Shown: positions 25,279 to 36,434, numbered from the stretch's first letter. The stretch is DNA of 64,000 nt from Agrobacterium tumefaciens (GCF_005221385.1 NZ_CP039903.1:1488001-1552000), one strand, 5' to 3'. The notes: generated by a model from the letters alone, not told the origin. Made by a program: numbers and translations.

Positions 25279-25644
25279 GTGAACCTGATTGCCCATGTCG
25301 AAATTCCCGTGCTTGATATTGAAAGGGCGATGCGTTTCTACAGCGCCGTTTTTGACGTTAGCTTTGCGGAAATCGTCACGATCCATGACAACAGGATGGC
25401 CTATTTCCCCTTCGAGGAAGGCAAGGATGGGGCAAGCGGCGCGCTTGCCGAGGGAGAGACCTATGTTCCGACGAAAGACGGAGCAATCATCTATCTCGGC
25501 GTGAAAAACATCGACGATGTGCTTGAGAGAGCCGTGCAGCAGGGCAGCGAAATCCTGTTTCCCAAAACGCCGGTCGATGACAATCTCTTCGTCGCCGAAA
25601 TTTCCGATAGCGAAGGAAACCGCATCGCGGTGCAATCGGCCTGA
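25279..25644 (+). CDS. VOC-family (glyoxalase/bleomycin resistance-like) protein
   Basis: 121 aa, GTG start with AGAAGGAG 7 bp upstream. VNLIAHVEIPVLDIERAMRFY at the start and GNRIAVQ at the end are the paired beta-alpha-beta-beta-beta modules of the vicinal oxygen chelate fold; His in AHVEIP and Glu in VAEISD are candidate metal ligands. The substrate is unknown. Single gene between mntH (divergent) and a small membrane gene. Confidence 0.85.
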   Translation: MNLIAHVEIPVLDIERAMRFYSAVFDVSFAEIVTIHDNRMAYFPFEEGKDGASGALAEGETYVPTKDGAIIYLGVKNIDDVLERAVQQGSEILFPKTPVDDNLFVAEISDSEGNRIAVQSA

Positions 25645-25842
25645 TCAGGCAGTCTGCGTTGTAAATCGAAGAATGGCCGGCGCATCATTCCGTTTTCGAT
25701 GCCCGGCCTTCGAAGACAAGGGTCGGCCGTTCAGGTGACAGCCCTCACGGCCTTGTCATCACCCCTGCCCCCGCCGTTGCGGAACAGCTGCATATGCGCC
25801 TGCGTTTATCTCCAAGGAAGTAGTCCAATTCCGGGGAAGTTC

Positions 25843-26070
25843 ATGCGAGACGGCAGCAAATTCAGCCTGGTGAACCATCCGAAGCGATGGCCCAGATATA
25901 TCATGGCACATAGAAGGCCGCGCGACTGGCTGATGACAATCAGCGGCATCGTGCTGCTGTTCGTGGTCGCCGCCGCAGTCGCCATGGGTTATCTCGTCAC
26001 CAGCCATCCCGGCAAGCCGGAACCCAATCCCGGCATCGTCGAGGAAGAGGCTGCGGAAAACGGCGGATAG
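25843..26070 (+). CDS. small single-pass membrane protein
   Basis: 75 aa from ATG 25843 with GGGGAAG upstream. A basic N-terminus (KRWPRYIMAHRRPRDW), one hydrophobic segment (about 32-52) and an acidic tail. Probably anchored in the inner membrane. Function unknown. Confidence 0.6.
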   Translation: MRDGSKFSLVNHPKRWPRYIMAHRRPRDWLMTISGIVLLFVVAAAVAMGYLVTSHPGKPEPNPGIVEEEAAENGG

Positions 26071-26098
26071 GCGGCGGCGCAGGACGCGCCGCTCCCAA

Positions 26099-27832
26099 TC
26101 AGCTGAGGCCCGCAAGATGCCCGCTGAACTGCGCCTCATGCAGCCGGCTGTAATGGCCCTTGGCGGCCAGAAGTTCGGCATGGGCGCCGGTTTCGGCAAT
26201 GCCGGTCTGGTCGACCACCACAATGCGCGAGGCATCACGGATCGTTGCCAGCCGGTGGGCGATGACGAGTGTCGTGCGACCTTTGGCAAGTTCCGTCAGC
26301 GATTGCTGGATGGCCCGCTCCGTTTCCGTATCGAGCGCCGAGGTCGCTTCGTCCAGAATGAGGATCGGCGGGTTCTTGAGGAACATTCGGGCAATGGCAA
26401 GACGCTGCTTCTGCCCACCGGACAATTTGACGCCGCGCTCGCCGATAACGGTGTCGAGCCCGAGCGGCATGGCCTCGATCACGCCATCCAGCCGCGCACG
26501 CCGCGCCGCATCCATGATCTCCTCGTCGGAAGCGCCAAGCCGGCCATATTCGATATTCTCGCGGATCGTGCCGCCGAAAAGGAATACATCCTGCTGCACG
26601 ATGCCGATCTGGTTGCGCAGCGAGGCAAGTTTCATTTTTCTGATATCGATGCCGTCAATGGTGATCGCACCGCTGGTAACATCATAAAAACGCGGCAGCA
26701 GTGAGCAGAGCGTCGTCTTGCCCGCGCCCGAAGGACCGACAAAGGCAACCGTCTCACCGGCGCTGATCTTGAGGTCGATATTGCGCAGAACCTGCTTGCC
26801 CTCGGCATAAGCGAAACCGACATGGCGATATTCGATGCTGCCGGAAAGTGCCGGCGCCTCGATTGCGTCGGGCGCATCGACGATATCAGGCGCCGTGTCC
26901 AGAAGCTCGGTGAAACGGCGGAAACCGGCAATACCCTTCGGATAGGTCTCGATGACCGAATTGATTTTCTCGACCGGGCGGAAAAACACGCCGACCAGCA
27001 GCAGGAAACCGACAAAGCCGCCTTCCGTCAGACTGCCCGTCAGCACGAACCAGGCGCCGCAGATCATCACGATCATCTGCGTCAGCCGCATGCTCATGTA
27101 GCTCAGCGAGGTGCTGGCCGCCATGATCTTGTAAGCGTCGAGCTTGGTGCGGCGGTATTTCTGGTTGTCCTTCTCGAACAGCGCCCGCTCATGGTCTTCG
27201 TTGGCGAAGGCCTGCACCACCCGCATGCCGCCAACGTTTTCCTCGATACGGGCATTGAAATCACCGACACGGCCGTAGAGCGCGCGAAAATTCTGCGTCA
27301 TGCGGCCGCCGTAACGGCTTGTCACCCAGGCGGTGACGGGCACGACGGCGGCGGTGATGAGCGCCAGCTGCACATTGACCGACATCATCAGCAGGAACGC
27401 GCCGATGAAGGTCATGATGGCGATGAACAGATCCTCGGGTCCGTGGTGGGCCACCTCGCCGATCTCTTCCAGATCCTTGGTCAGCCGCCCGACCAGATGG
27501 CCGGTCTTCTGGTTGTCGAAATAACGGAAGGAGAGCTTTTGCAGGTGATCGAAGGCCAGACGCCGCATGTCGGTCTCGATATTGATGCCGAGCATGTGTC
27601 CCCAATAGGTGACCGTCGCCATCAGCCCCGTATTCAGCACGTAGATGACCAGCAGACCGACAGACGCAGCAAGGATAATCGCCCATTCGCCGCCCGGCAA
27701 AAGCACATCGACAAAGGCCTTCACCGCCATCGGAAAACCGAGTTCAAGCACGCCCGACAAGACCGCGCAGGAAAAGTCGAGGATGAAGAGACCGCGATAG
27801 GGACGATAATAGGCGAAGAAACGGCGAAGCAT
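26099..27832 (-). CDS. ABC exporter, fused permease-ATPase (MsbA/multidrug type)
   Basis: 577 aa from MLRRFFAYYRPYRG (27832, AGG upstream). Six membrane segments in residues 1-310, then an ATPase with GPSGAGKTT (Walker A), LSGGQKQR (signature), ILILDEATSALD (Walker B) and IAHRLATI (H-loop). It works as a homodimer exporting lipids or drugs; the substrate cannot be told. Stand-alone gene. Confidence 0.9.
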   Translation of the reverse strand: MLRRFFAYYRPYRGLFILDFSCAVLSGVLELGFPMAVKAFVDVLLPGGEWAIILAASVGLLVIYVLNTGLMATVTYWGHMLGINIETDMRRLAFDHLQKLSFRYFDNQKTGHLVGRLTKDLEEIGEVAHHGPEDLFIAIMTFIGAFLLMMSVNVQLALITAAVVPVTAWVTSRYGGRMTQNFRALYGRVGDFNARIEENVGGMRVVQAFANEDHERALFEKDNQKYRRTKLDAYKIMAASTSLSYMSMRLTQMIVMICGAWFVLTGSLTEGGFVGFLLLVGVFFRPVEKINSVIETYPKGIAGFRRFTELLDTAPDIVDAPDAIEAPALSGSIEYRHVGFAYAEGKQVLRNIDLKISAGETVAFVGPSGAGKTTLCSLLPRFYDVTSGAITIDGIDIRKMKLASLRNQIGIVQQDVFLFGGTIRENIEYGRLGASDEEIMDAARRARLDGVIEAMPLGLDTVIGERGVKLSGGQKQRLAIARMFLKNPPILILDEATSALDTETERAIQQSLTELAKGRTTLVIAHRLATIRDASRIVVVDQTGIAETGAHAELLAAKGHYSRLHEAQFSGHLAGLS

Positions 27833-28024
27833 GGCATGACCTGGAGAGCGGGCGCGGCAAAACTCGTACCGCAGAAAACGGGAGTTCAATTGTCATATTT
27901 CAATGCGTGCGCCAAGACCGATGTTCTATTTTTACCAAAATCGTTCAATAGCTTCGGCAATAAACACACAACGGTAATGTGATCGGGTTATATTGCACTT
28001 ATATGTATCGGTGTGACAGAGTGA

Positions 28025-29302
28025 ATGCACCCCTTTGGGGGAGAATGCGAGAAAGAGCCTGCCGTGAGTAACAATGACAGTCGTAAGCAGAGTGGCGAAC
28101 CGAGATGGCTTGGCCCCGCCAGTCCGACGCGGATCGCCCTGATCCCGCCCATCTCGGCTGCGCGCTGGCTGCTCGTTCTCGTTGCCCTTGCGGGCACCTA
28201 TTTCTTCCACGGCTTTCTGGTTCCGGTTCTTGCCGCCCTCGTCATCGGTTTTGCCAGCTGGCCGGTCTATACGCGGCTTCTGCGACAGGTGGGCGGCAAC
28301 ACCACACTCGGCGCATCCATCGCCATCGTCCTCATCCTTACCTTTCTCGTGGTGCCGATCTTTATCGCCGCCTCCTATACGGCAAGCGAAATCCGCGAAT
28401 GGTTCGGCTGGGCGGTGCACGTCAACAAGGCGGGCGCACCCGTGCCGGACTGGATCGCCGCGCTGCCCGGCGTCGGCCCGTGGCTCGGCGAACAATGGGT
28501 GAAGTATATCGGCACGCCGGGCGCCATCGGTGAAGTCATACAGCTCGTCAGCGGCGCCAATATCGGCAATATCTATAGGGCGATCCTGGCCGCCGGCAAC
28601 GGCGCTTTCCACCTTGTCCTCACCCTGCTGTTCATGCTGATCGCGCTGTTCTTCGTGTATCGCAACGGCGCCGGCTTCTCCCGCCAGGTCGATCTCGTGG
28701 GTGAGCGCATCCTGCCGACGCGCTGGGAGCGCATCTCCCGCGTCGTGCCCGCCACCATCAGCTCCACCGTCACAGGCATGACGCTGATCGCCATCGGCGA
28801 AGGCATCATCCTCGGCATCGCCTACTGGATTGCCGGCGTGCCCTCGCCCGTCACGCTCGGCGTGCTCACCGGCGTCATGGCGCTCATTCCGGGCGGCGCG
28901 CCGCTCTCATTTACGCTGGTGTCGATCTATCTGGTCGCCAGCGGCTCCCCGGCTTACGGTCTGGCGCTGTTCGTCTGGGGTTCGGTCGAGCTTTTCATCG
29001 TCGACAAGACCATCCGCCCGAAGCTCGTCGGCGGGCCTATAAAACTGCCTTTCCTGCCGACCTTTTTCGGCCTCGTCGGCGGCGTCAAGACCATGGGTTT
29101 CCTCGGTCTGTTCATCGGCCCAGTGCTGATGGCGCTGCTGGTGGCAATCTGGCGCGAATGGGTGCGTGAAGTGGAAATCTCCGCCGCCGTAAGCGCCGAG
29201 ACCCCGCCCTCGCCGCCCACCCAGGACGACCCGGTCGCGGATGCCATCTCGCGTGAAGACGAAAGCGATGAAACGACGGCGTTTCGAAAAGCGGCATTTT
29301 GA
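28025..29302 (+). CDS. AI-2E family (PerM-like) membrane transporter
   Basis: 425 aa. About eight membrane segments in the usual order, with the large loop after TM3 (YTASEIREWFGWAV to the GAVGEV-like stretch) and a C-terminal part with PxxxGGxxxLP-like FTLVS and GLVGGVKTMGFLGLFIGPV. The function of this family (autoinducer-2 export, Na+/H+ exchange or osmotic response) varies. GTG at 28064 is an alternative start giving VSNNDSRKQSGEP. Confidence 0.85.
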   Translation: MHPFGGECEKEPAVSNNDSRKQSGEPRWLGPASPTRIALIPPISAARWLLVLVALAGTYFFHGFLVPVLAALVIGFASWPVYTRLLRQVGGNTTLGASIAIVLILTFLVVPIFIAASYTASEIREWFGWAVHVNKAGAPVPDWIAALPGVGPWLGEQWVKYIGTPGAIGEVIQLVSGANIGNIYRAILAAGNGAFHLVLTLLFMLIALFFVYRNGAGFSRQVDLVGERILPTRWERISRVVPATISSTVTGMTLIAIGEGIILGIAYWIAGVPSPVTLGVLTGVMALIPGGAPLSFTLVSIYLVASGSPAYGLALFVWGSVELFIVDKTIRPKLVGGPIKLPFLPTFFGLVGGVKTMGFLGLFIGPVLMALLVAIWREWVREVEISAAVSAETPPSPPTQDDPVADAISREDESDETTAFRKAAF

Positions 29303-29372
29303 TTGCTGAAGCCTGCGGCGAAGGGCGATTGCCTGAAACGCCGGATGGCAGACCAAGATCGTTTACCTCTCA

Positions 29373-29487
29373 TCCGTCATGCCGGACCTGATCCGGCATC
29401 CAGTCACGGCGCGTCTGCGCCGTGAAAAGAATCTATCGCGATCAAGGACTTGATCGCGATAGACCCCGGATCTACTCCGGGGTAACG
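29373..29487. repeat. dispersed palindromic repeat, copy 1
   Basis: About 115 bp running from CCGTCATGCCGGAC to a GGGGTAACG end, with internal inverted pairs (GCCGGAC/ATCCGGC, CACGGCGC/GCGCCGTG, ATCGCGATC/GATCGCGAT). A close copy lies at 54462-54575 in the same orientation. Both sit in intergenic DNA, like REP/RIME elements of Rhizobiaceae. Confidence 0.8.
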
Positions 29488-29557
29488 TGGGTGAATGCTA
29501 TGGCAACGTCTTAAACGTCCCCATCGCCAGTCCATCCGGAAAATCCATGCCTTCGCC

Positions 29558-30013
29558 CTAGAGCGCCTTTTCCATGAACAGGCTGAGCGGATCCGGCCTG
29601 TAAGGCGCAAAGGCCTCGATTTCCACAAACCCCGCCTTGCGGTATAGACCGATCGCTTCCGGCTGGCTGATACCGGTTTCGAGCCGGATGACGGTAAGGC
29701 CAAGTTCGACGCCACGCGCAACAAGCGTATCCATGATTAACTTGCCGATCCTCAGTCCCCGCGCGTCAGGGTCAACGAACATGCGCTTGACTTCCGCCGT
29801 GCCGTCACCCGCTTCCACCAGCGCCCCGCATCCGACAACACGCCCCTCATGGCGCGCCACAAAAAACGAGGCATTATCCTTTTCCAGCTGACCAATATCG
29901 ACCAGATGATTGCTCTCGGCGGGATAAAGTGACGCCATATAGGCATTGGAAAGATCGATGAGGCGCAGAACCGCTTCCTGCCGGGGTGTTTCAAGCTTGA
30001 TTTCGATGGCCAA
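29558..30013 (-). CDS. GNAT-family N-acetyltransferase
   Basis: 151 aa. The acetyl-CoA loop is VDPDARGLRIGKLIM (Q/RxxGxG/A type) after the strand AEVKRMFV, followed by IRLETGISQPEAIGLYRKAGF, typical of GNAT enzymes acting on small amines or amino acids. Substrate unknown. Single gene. Confidence 0.9.
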   Translation of the reverse strand: MAIEIKLETPRQEAVLRLIDLSNAYMASLYPAESNHLVDIGQLEKDNASFFVARHEGRVVGCGALVEAGDGTAEVKRMFVDPDARGLRIGKLIMDTLVARGVELGLTVIRLETGISQPEAIGLYRKAGFVEIEAFAPYRPDPLSLFMEKAL

Positions 30014-30119
30014 TGGAATGCCTGCTTTCTCTCAAAAAATGCGTATTTCGTCGTAATGTCACTGCAATCCGGATAGATGAGTTTCTAGAGCATTATTCCC
30101 GACAGAGGCAACACACCCC

Positions 30120-30545
30120 ATGAAAACAGCCCTCGTTCTCATGACCTTCCTTGGTTGCGACGACAGCGCCACCGACTGCCATTACCTTGCCACCTCGCAG
30201 CAGCGCTGGACAAGCATCGAGCTTTGCGACGCCGTGTCGGAAAAGGAGCTGGAGCGCTACGCCAACGCCTCCTATCCGGTCGTGGTGGCTGTTTGCCAGA
30301 CACCTGGCGAACAGACGCCGCAGACGGCCGGCACACAGCCCCCTGCCGCAACGGCACCGGCTGATACGGCGCCGCAGGCAAGCGCAGAGGTGACGCAGAA
30401 AGAGGAAGAAAGCCTGACAAAACAGGCAATCAGCCGCGTCAGCCGCATCCTGCCATCTACCGAAGGCATAAAGCATCTGCTGGGCACGCCGGTCAGAGTG
30501 GTCGAAAACAGCTATTCGTGGATTGCCAAACGCCTAGAGAAATAA
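30120..30545 (+). CDS. hypothetical Cys-containing protein
   Basis: 141 aa. The N-terminal 60 residues contain Cys13, Cys20, Cys36 and Cys59; a Pro/Ala/Thr-rich linker (about 65-95) leads to a basic helical end (IKHLLGTPVRVVENSYSWIAKRLEK). No family recognised. The first residues (MKTALVLMTFLGC) could be a weak export signal. Confidence 0.6.
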   Translation: MKTALVLMTFLGCDDSATDCHYLATSQQRWTSIELCDAVSEKELERYANASYPVVVAVCQTPGEQTPQTAGTQPPAATAPADTAPQASAEVTQKEEESLTKQAISRVSRILPSTEGIKHLLGTPVRVVENSYSWIAKRLEK

Positions 30546-30548
30546 AAC

Positions 30549-31712
30549 TCAGGCAGCCTCAACCGTCAGTGCCTCGGCATAATACCGGGCCTTCTGCCGT
30601 TCTTCCGCAATCGCCAGCTTGCGCACGGCATGCAGCAGTTCGAACAACGTTTCGGAACCGTTGACGTTGCGGAAATGCGCGAGCAACTCGGCAGAGACGG
30701 AAGCAGCCGCCTCTGAAAGCTGCGAGCGGGCGGCACGCCGCCACATCAGCGTCGCCTCGATGAAGACGTCGACAACGTCGCCGAAAAGACCGATCGACTG
30801 GAACAGGGCCTTCAACGCATGCGGCCGCCCGGTTGCCAGAATGGCGCGCACCTTGCGGTCTTCGAGACCGGAGAGATTGACCATGGCCGCGGTAAAGAAT
30901 TCCAGACGCCCCGAGCAGACGGCGTGGATGAGCAGCGCCGGTGTCAGTTCCAGCCGCTGGCGCAGATGCTCCACCAGCGCCGGCAATTCGGGCGACGAAA
31001 CGGCTGCCGCGATGAGGATGGTGGCAGAATCCTCCGCTTCGCGGAAAATACTGTCGGCGCGGTTGCGTGCGATGAGCGCATGAACCAGCGCCGAACCGGC
31101 CAGAGCTTCGCTGACACGCGCCATCAACAGGTGCCGCGCATCAGCCGGCAGCGCCTCACGGCAAAGCAAGAGATCGCGAATGTCGGCGTCCGAGCCATGG
31201 CGCTCGGCAATGCGCCGCAGCGAGAACGGCGTGATGAAGGCGTCGACATTTTCGAGAAGAATGATGGTTTCCGAGAGATCGCCGACTTCGGCAAGCGCCG
31301 CGCAGGCCCCGCGCGGCAGACCTGGCCTTGCGGCGATGAGGGCACGCGTCAGGCTCTCGCCGCGCCCGGCAAGGTCAACCAGATCGGCTTCGGTAAGGAC
31401 CGGCGAACGGGCAATCACCGTACAGGCGATTTCCGGCTGGTCTTCGGCAAGTGAAACGAGAATGGCACGCGGCGCATCAGTGGCATCCGCCAGCGCCTCG
31501 GCAAGCGCCAGCCGCACACGCGGCGACGGGTCGTCGAGCAGATAGGTCATTGCCATATAGGCGGCATCGCGGTTTTCCCGCGCCATGTCGGAATGCAGAT
31601 AGGCACGGCCGAGAGCATTGGCGGCCTTCGCCCGCTCGGTCGATCCAGCCTTTTCAGACCAGCGAAGAAATGCCTGTACGATCACCTGAGCCTCGAAACA
31701 CATTCGCAACAA
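30549..31712 (-). CDS. DUF2336 protein
   Basis: 387 aa, almost all helical. Repeated HEAT-like units (YLLDDPSPRVRLALAEALAD, IAERHGSDADIRDLLL) fit the DUF2336 family, common in Alphaproteobacteria and of unknown role, often proposed as a scaffold. A GTG at 31685 (VIVQAFLRW) is a possible alternative start. Convergent with the Cys-rich gene, only 3 bp apart. Confidence 0.8.
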   Translation of the reverse strand: MLRMCFEAQVIVQAFLRWSEKAGSTERAKAANALGRAYLHSDMARENRDAAYMAMTYLLDDPSPRVRLALAEALADATDAPRAILVSLAEDQPEIACTVIARSPVLTEADLVDLAGRGESLTRALIAARPGLPRGACAALAEVGDLSETIILLENVDAFITPFSLRRIAERHGSDADIRDLLLCREALPADARHLLMARVSEALAGSALVHALIARNRADSIFREAEDSATILIAAAVSSPELPALVEHLRQRLELTPALLIHAVCSGRLEFFTAAMVNLSGLEDRKVRAILATGRPHALKALFQSIGLFGDVVDVFIEATLMWRRAARSQLSEAAASVSAELLAHFRNVNGSETLFELLHAVRKLAIAEERQKARYYAEALTVEAA

Positions 31713-31815
31713 TGGATGACGGCATCATCGCCGCCACCATGTATAAAACTCTAGGCGCAAATAGTTTACGTTTGGTTCACCATAAAATTTAACCCTTGCC
31801 GGCGAAGGAATATAT

Positions 31816-32426
31816 TTACGGCGCAGTAGAGGGACGCTGCAGCTGGAATACATCGCTGCCGCCATCGCAGTAATCCATATAACCCATGCGCGCCACGGGA
31901 CGCGCAAGCCCCATATCGATGCGGCCATCGCGAATGATCGCATCATCAATATGGATAGCCATGACCTGACCGATCACCATCCACGACTCCGATGGCTTTC
32001 CGTCGATATCGTTCAGCTGCTGGACCTGGGTCACGCGGCATTCAAGCACCGCCAGCGCCTCGCCCACAAAGGGCGCATCCACCACCCGGCCATCAACGGC
32101 AGTCAGGCCGGCAAGGGCGAATTCATCGACATCGTAAGCAACCGGCGCGGAAGAGGCATTCATCCGGTCGATCAAATGGCGGCTGACGAGGTTGGCGGTG
32201 AAAACACCGGTCTCCTCGACATTGCGCAGGCTGTCCTTCCTGCCGCTGGAGGAAAACATGACAAGCTTCGGCCGGTCGGAAATCGCGTTGAAGAAGGAAT
32301 AGGGCGAGAGGTTCAGCGAACCGTCCCTGCCCTTCGAGCCGATCCAGCCGATTGGCCGCGGTGCAACGATGGCCTTGAACGGATCATGCGGCAGGCCATG
32401 CCGGTTGGTGTCCGTGGTGTAGAACA

Positions 32427-32427
<1 letters not shown>
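31816..32427 (-). CDS. flavin reductase-like FMN-binding protein
   Basis: 203 aa from MFYTTDTNRHGLPHDP. IVAPRPIGWIGSKGRDGSLNLSPYSFFN is the FMN-binding start of the flavin reductase-like (split-barrel) family. Its start overlaps the stop of the nitroreductase gene by one base (TGATG), so the two flavoproteins are one operon and may work in one redox route. Confidence 0.85.
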
Positions 32428-33026
<599 letters not shown>

Positions 33027-33117
33027 CTACTGTCATCGCGAAACTAGGGCCTTGAAATAGCCATGGCATTGGTTTTGAAGTGATCCGGGAAAATCAAGAA
33101 GTCAATCGGTATCGAAA

Positions 33118-34110
33118 ATGTCGGCAATCAAATTCGCGGCGAAATTCGCGACACGTCTGGCCATTGCATGCGCCACGCTCGGCGTTTTATCACAAGCCGC
33201 TTTTTCGCAGGACGCCTTTAAAGACTTCAAGCAGCTGGGCGGCACGCCGAAAATGCCGAAGCTCAATGCTTTCACTGCACCGACAGCACCCAATGCCCCG
33301 GAAAGCACCGCCCGCGATATCGCCATGGAAGCCAAGCTGACGAGCGGGGGCGAAGCGGTGAAGGAAGGTCTGTCCTGGCGCGTCTTCAGCCCCATTCCGG
33401 GGGCCGATGGCAAATTGCCGATGCTGGCAAGCTCGGAGGGCGGCTCGGCGGAATTCCATCTGGTGCCCGGCGAATATTTCGTCAACGTCGCCTTCGGCCG
33501 CGCCGGCGTCACCAAGAAACTCAATGTCCCGACATCAGGCAACGTCCAGAAGCAGGTACTGATTCTCGATGCCGGCGGTTTCGTGCTGAATGCGGTTGCG
33601 GGGTCCGACAAGCAGATCTCCGGCAACCAGCTGAAATTCTCCGTCTACTCCTCCGATGCCCGCCCGGACGGTGAGCGCGGTCTCGTGATGGCCGACATCA
33701 AGCCCAATACCGTCGTTCGCCTCAATGCCGGCACCTATCACGTGGTTTCCGAATATGGCAACGTCAATGCGGTGGTACGCGCCGATATCCAGGTGGAAGC
33801 CGGCAAGCTCACCGAAGCGACCCTGCAGCACCAGGCAGCGCAGATTACCCTCAAGCTCGTCTCTGAAGAAGGCGGCGAGGCGATTGCCGACACGGCCTGG
33901 TCGGTGCTGAACGGCGGCGGCGACGTAGTGAATGAAAGCGTCAGCGCCTTTTCGACCATGGTGCTGGCGGAAGGCGAATACACCGCCATCGCCCGCAACA
34001 AGGACAAGGTATTCCAGCGCAACTTCAAGGTCACGTCCGGTCGGGATTCCGATGTGGAAGTGCTGATGAAGGATCAGGCGCCGGAAGACATGACCGGGGA
34101 TTTTGAGTAG
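33118..34110 (+). CDS. secreted protein of unknown function with repeated beta-rich units
   Basis: 330 aa. A signal peptide (about 1-30, cut near AAFSQ-D) precedes a mature part with three carboxypeptidase-regulatory-like units, each with a pattern of LVPGEYFVNVAFG, LNAGTYHVVSEYG and LAEGEYTAIARN. Probably periplasmic or outer-membrane associated. No name known. Confidence 0.75.
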   Translation: MSAIKFAAKFATRLAIACATLGVLSQAAFSQDAFKDFKQLGGTPKMPKLNAFTAPTAPNAPESTARDIAMEAKLTSGGEAVKEGLSWRVFSPIPGADGKLPMLASSEGGSAEFHLVPGEYFVNVAFGRAGVTKKLNVPTSGNVQKQVLILDAGGFVLNAVAGSDKQISGNQLKFSVYSSDARPDGERGLVMADIKPNTVVRLNAGTYHVVSEYGNVNAVVRADIQVEAGKLTEATLQHQAAQITLKLVSEEGGEAIADTAWSVLNGGGDVVNESVSAFSTMVLAEGEYTAIARNKDKVFQRNFKVTSGRDSDVEVLMKDQAPEDMTGDFE

Positions 34111-34161
34111 GTTTCGCTGCCTGTGCAGAGGCCGAGAGCCTTAAAGTCCCATCACACTCCG

Positions 34162-34239
34162 CGTCATCCTCGGGCTTGACCCGAGGATCCACAGTTCGGC
34201 GTGTGAGAATGGATCCTCGGGTCAAGCCCGAGGATGACG
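34162..34239. repeat. perfect 30-bp inverted repeat
   Basis: Arms 34162-34191 and 34210-34239 are exact reverse complements with an 18-bp loop. Each arm also holds its own dyad (CCTCGGG/CCCGAGG). Located between convergent genes; like a REP pair rather than a terminator, as no T run follows. Confidence 0.9.
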
Positions 34240-34275
34240 TGCAGAGAGCTTTTAGCGCCCCTCACCCACAAACAA

Positions 34276-34295
34276 ACGGCCCCCGAAGGGGCCGT
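34276..34295 (-). terminator. thrS terminator
   Basis: ACGGCCCC and GGGGCCGT pair around a 4-bp loop (TTCG on the minus strand), followed on the minus strand by a TTTGTTTGT tract. 9 bp after the thrS stop. Confidence 0.85.
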
Positions 34296-34304
34296 CGTCA
34301 TTTA

Positions 34305-36308
34305 TCAGGCAACCTGCTTCTTCGCCGCAAGCTTGCGCTTCACATCCGGCGGCGTTGCCTCATCCACGAGGCTGGTAATCGCGTCTTCCAGCGACATCGG
34401 CGTCTGGTTCTGCGAACCGAGGCGGCGGATGTTGACGGTGCGCTCTTCCGCTTCCTTGCGGCCGCAGACGATGATGACCGGAACCTTGGTCACCGAATGT
34501 TCGCGGACCTTGTAGTTGATCTTCTCGTTGCGGAAATCGGTCTCCACCACCATGCCCGCCTCGCGCAGCGCTTCGGCCACTTCGCGGCCGTAATCGTCGG
34601 CATCCGAGGTGATGGTAGCGACAACCACCTGAAGCGGCGCGAACCACAGCGGCATATGGCCGGCGAAGTTCTCGATGAGAATACCGAGGAAGCGTTCCAT
34701 CGAACCGCAGATGGCGCGATGGATCATCACCGGCTGCGTCTTTTCGGAATTCTGGTCGATATAGAAGGCGCCGAAGCGTTCCGGCAGGTTGAAGTCCACC
34801 TGCGTCGTGCCGCACTGCCATTCGCGGCCTATGGCGTCCTTCAGCGTATATTCGAACTTCGGCCCGTAGAACGCGCCCTCGCCCGGCAGGATGCCGGTCT
34901 TGATGCGGCCGCCAGACTGCTCCTCGATGGTCTTCAGAACATCCATCATCACGCTTTCGGCGCGATCCCAGAGATCGTCGGAACCGACACGCTTTTCAGG
35001 GCGCGTGGAGAGCTTGACGACGACTTCGCTGAAGCCGAAATCCTCGTAAACCGAGAGGATCAGATCATTGATGCGCAGGCATTCCGCCGCCATCTGCTCT
35101 TCCGTGCAGAAGACATGCGCATCGTCCTGCGTGAAGCCACGCACGCGCATCAGGCCATGCAGCGCGCCCGATGCTTCGTAGCGATGGACATTGCCGAATT
35201 CCGCAAGGCGGACAGGCATTTCGCGGTAAGACTTCAAGCCATGCTTGAAGATCTGCACGTGACCCGGGCAGTTCATCGGCTTCAAGGCGAAGACGCGCTG
35301 ATCGGCTTCCTCGTCATCGGGATGGGTAAAGGCATGGGCGGATTTCACCGCAAACATGTTTTCCTGATACCAGCCCCAGTGACCGGAGGTCTCCCACAGC
35401 GACTTGTCCAGCACCTGCGGCGCGTTGACTTCCTGATAGGTATTGGCGAGCCGGCGGCGCATATAGGCCGTCAGCGTCTGGAACATGCGCCAGCCCTTGC
35501 CGTGCCAGAAAACGACGCCAGGGCCTTCTTCCTGAAAATGGAACAGGTCCATTTCGCGGCCGAGGCGGCGGTGGTCGCGCTTTTCAGCTTCGGCGAGAAT
35601 GTGGAGATAATTGTCCAGCTCTTCCTGCGTCGCCCAGGCGGTGCCATAGATGCGCGACAGCATTGCATTGTTGCTGTCACCGCGCCAATAGGCGCCGGCC
35701 ACCTTCATCAGCTTGAAGGCCGTACCGATCTGCCCCGTGGAGACCATATGCGGGCCACGGCAAAGATCGAACCAGTCACCCTGATAATAGATCTTCAGGT
35801 CCTGGCCTTCCGGAATGGCATCAACCAGCTCGACCTTGTAGTTCTCGCCTTTGGCGGCAAAAACTTCCTTGGCCTTTTCGCGCGACCAGATTTCTCGGGT
35901 AAACGACTTGTTGCGCTGGATGATTTCCTTCATCCGCTTTTCGATCTTCGGCAGATCTTCCGGCGTGAAAGGTTCGTTCTTGGCGAAGTCGTAATAAAAG
36001 CCGTTTTCGATCACCGGACCGATCGTCACCTGCGTGCCGGGCCAAAGCTCCTGCACGGCTTCCGCCATCACGTGCGCGGCATCGTGGCGAATGAGCTCCA
36101 GCGCACGGCCGTCTTCACGCGTGACGATCTCGATTTTGCCATCGGTGATGGTCTCGGACAAATCGCGCACGGTGCCATCAAGCGCAATGGCGACAGCCTT
36201 CTTGGCAAGCGATTTGGAAATGGATTCGGCGACCTCGCGACCGGTCGTACCGGCGGGGTAGCTGCGCACGGATCCATCGGGAAATGTAAGGGAAATGGCT
36301 TCAGACAT
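34305..36308 (-). CDS. thrS: threonyl-tRNA synthetase
   Basis: 667 aa. TGS domain at 1-65, then the editing domain ([16 protein letters not shown]), the class II catalytic core with [30 protein letters not shown] and QDDAHVF, and an anticodon-binding end with [10 protein letters not shown]. It charges tRNA-Thr and hydrolyses Ser-tRNA-Thr. Length is slightly above the usual 640-660. The large + frame opposite (34176-36395) is a shadow. Confidence 0.97.
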   Translation of the reverse strand: MSEAISLTFPDGSVRSYPAGTTGREVAESISKSLAKKAVAIALDGTVRDLSETITDGKIEIVTREDGRALELIRHDAAHVMAEAVQELWPGTQVTIGPVIENGFYYDFAKNEPFTPEDLPKIEKRMKEIIQRNKSFTREIWSREKAKEVFAAKGENYKVELVDAIPEGQDLKIYYQGDWFDLCRGPHMVSTGQIGTAFKLMKVAGAYWRGDSNNAMLSRIYGTAWATQEELDNYLHILAEAEKRDHRRLGREMDLFHFQEEGPGVVFWHGKGWRMFQTLTAYMRRRLANTYQEVNAPQVLDKSLWETSGHWGWYQENMFAVKSAHAFTHPDDEEADQRVFALKPMNCPGHVQIFKHGLKSYREMPVRLAEFGNVHRYEASGALHGLMRVRGFTQDDAHVFCTEEQMAAECLRINDLILSVYEDFGFSEVVVKLSTRPEKRVGSDDLWDRAESVMMDVLKTIEEQSGGRIKTGILPGEGAFYGPKFEYTLKDAIGREWQCGTTQVDFNLPERFGAFYIDQNSEKTQPVMIHRAICGSMERFLGILIENFAGHMPLWFAPLQVVVATITSDADDYGREVAEALREAGMVVETDFRNEKINYKVREHSVTKVPVIIVCGRKEAEERTVNIRRLGSQNQTPMSLEDAITSLVDEATPPDVKRKLAAKKQVA

Positions 36309-36434
36309 CGTCTAGCGCTCCTGTCCAGTCCCGCCAACGAATGCGGGTGGTGTTGGAATAATGATTTGCCCGCGATAAGCGAACAGGCAGGCTGATAAAG
36401 GCTTTTGCCATTCCAGTCAAAGGTGAAGGGCATT

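Noticed and set aside
26822..27982. 386-codon + strand frame
   Set aside because: Antisense to the ABC exporter; His/Asp-rich composition.
34176..36395. 739-codon + strand frame
   Set aside because: Antisense to thrS; His/Arg-rich shadow of a high-GC gene with no family motifs.
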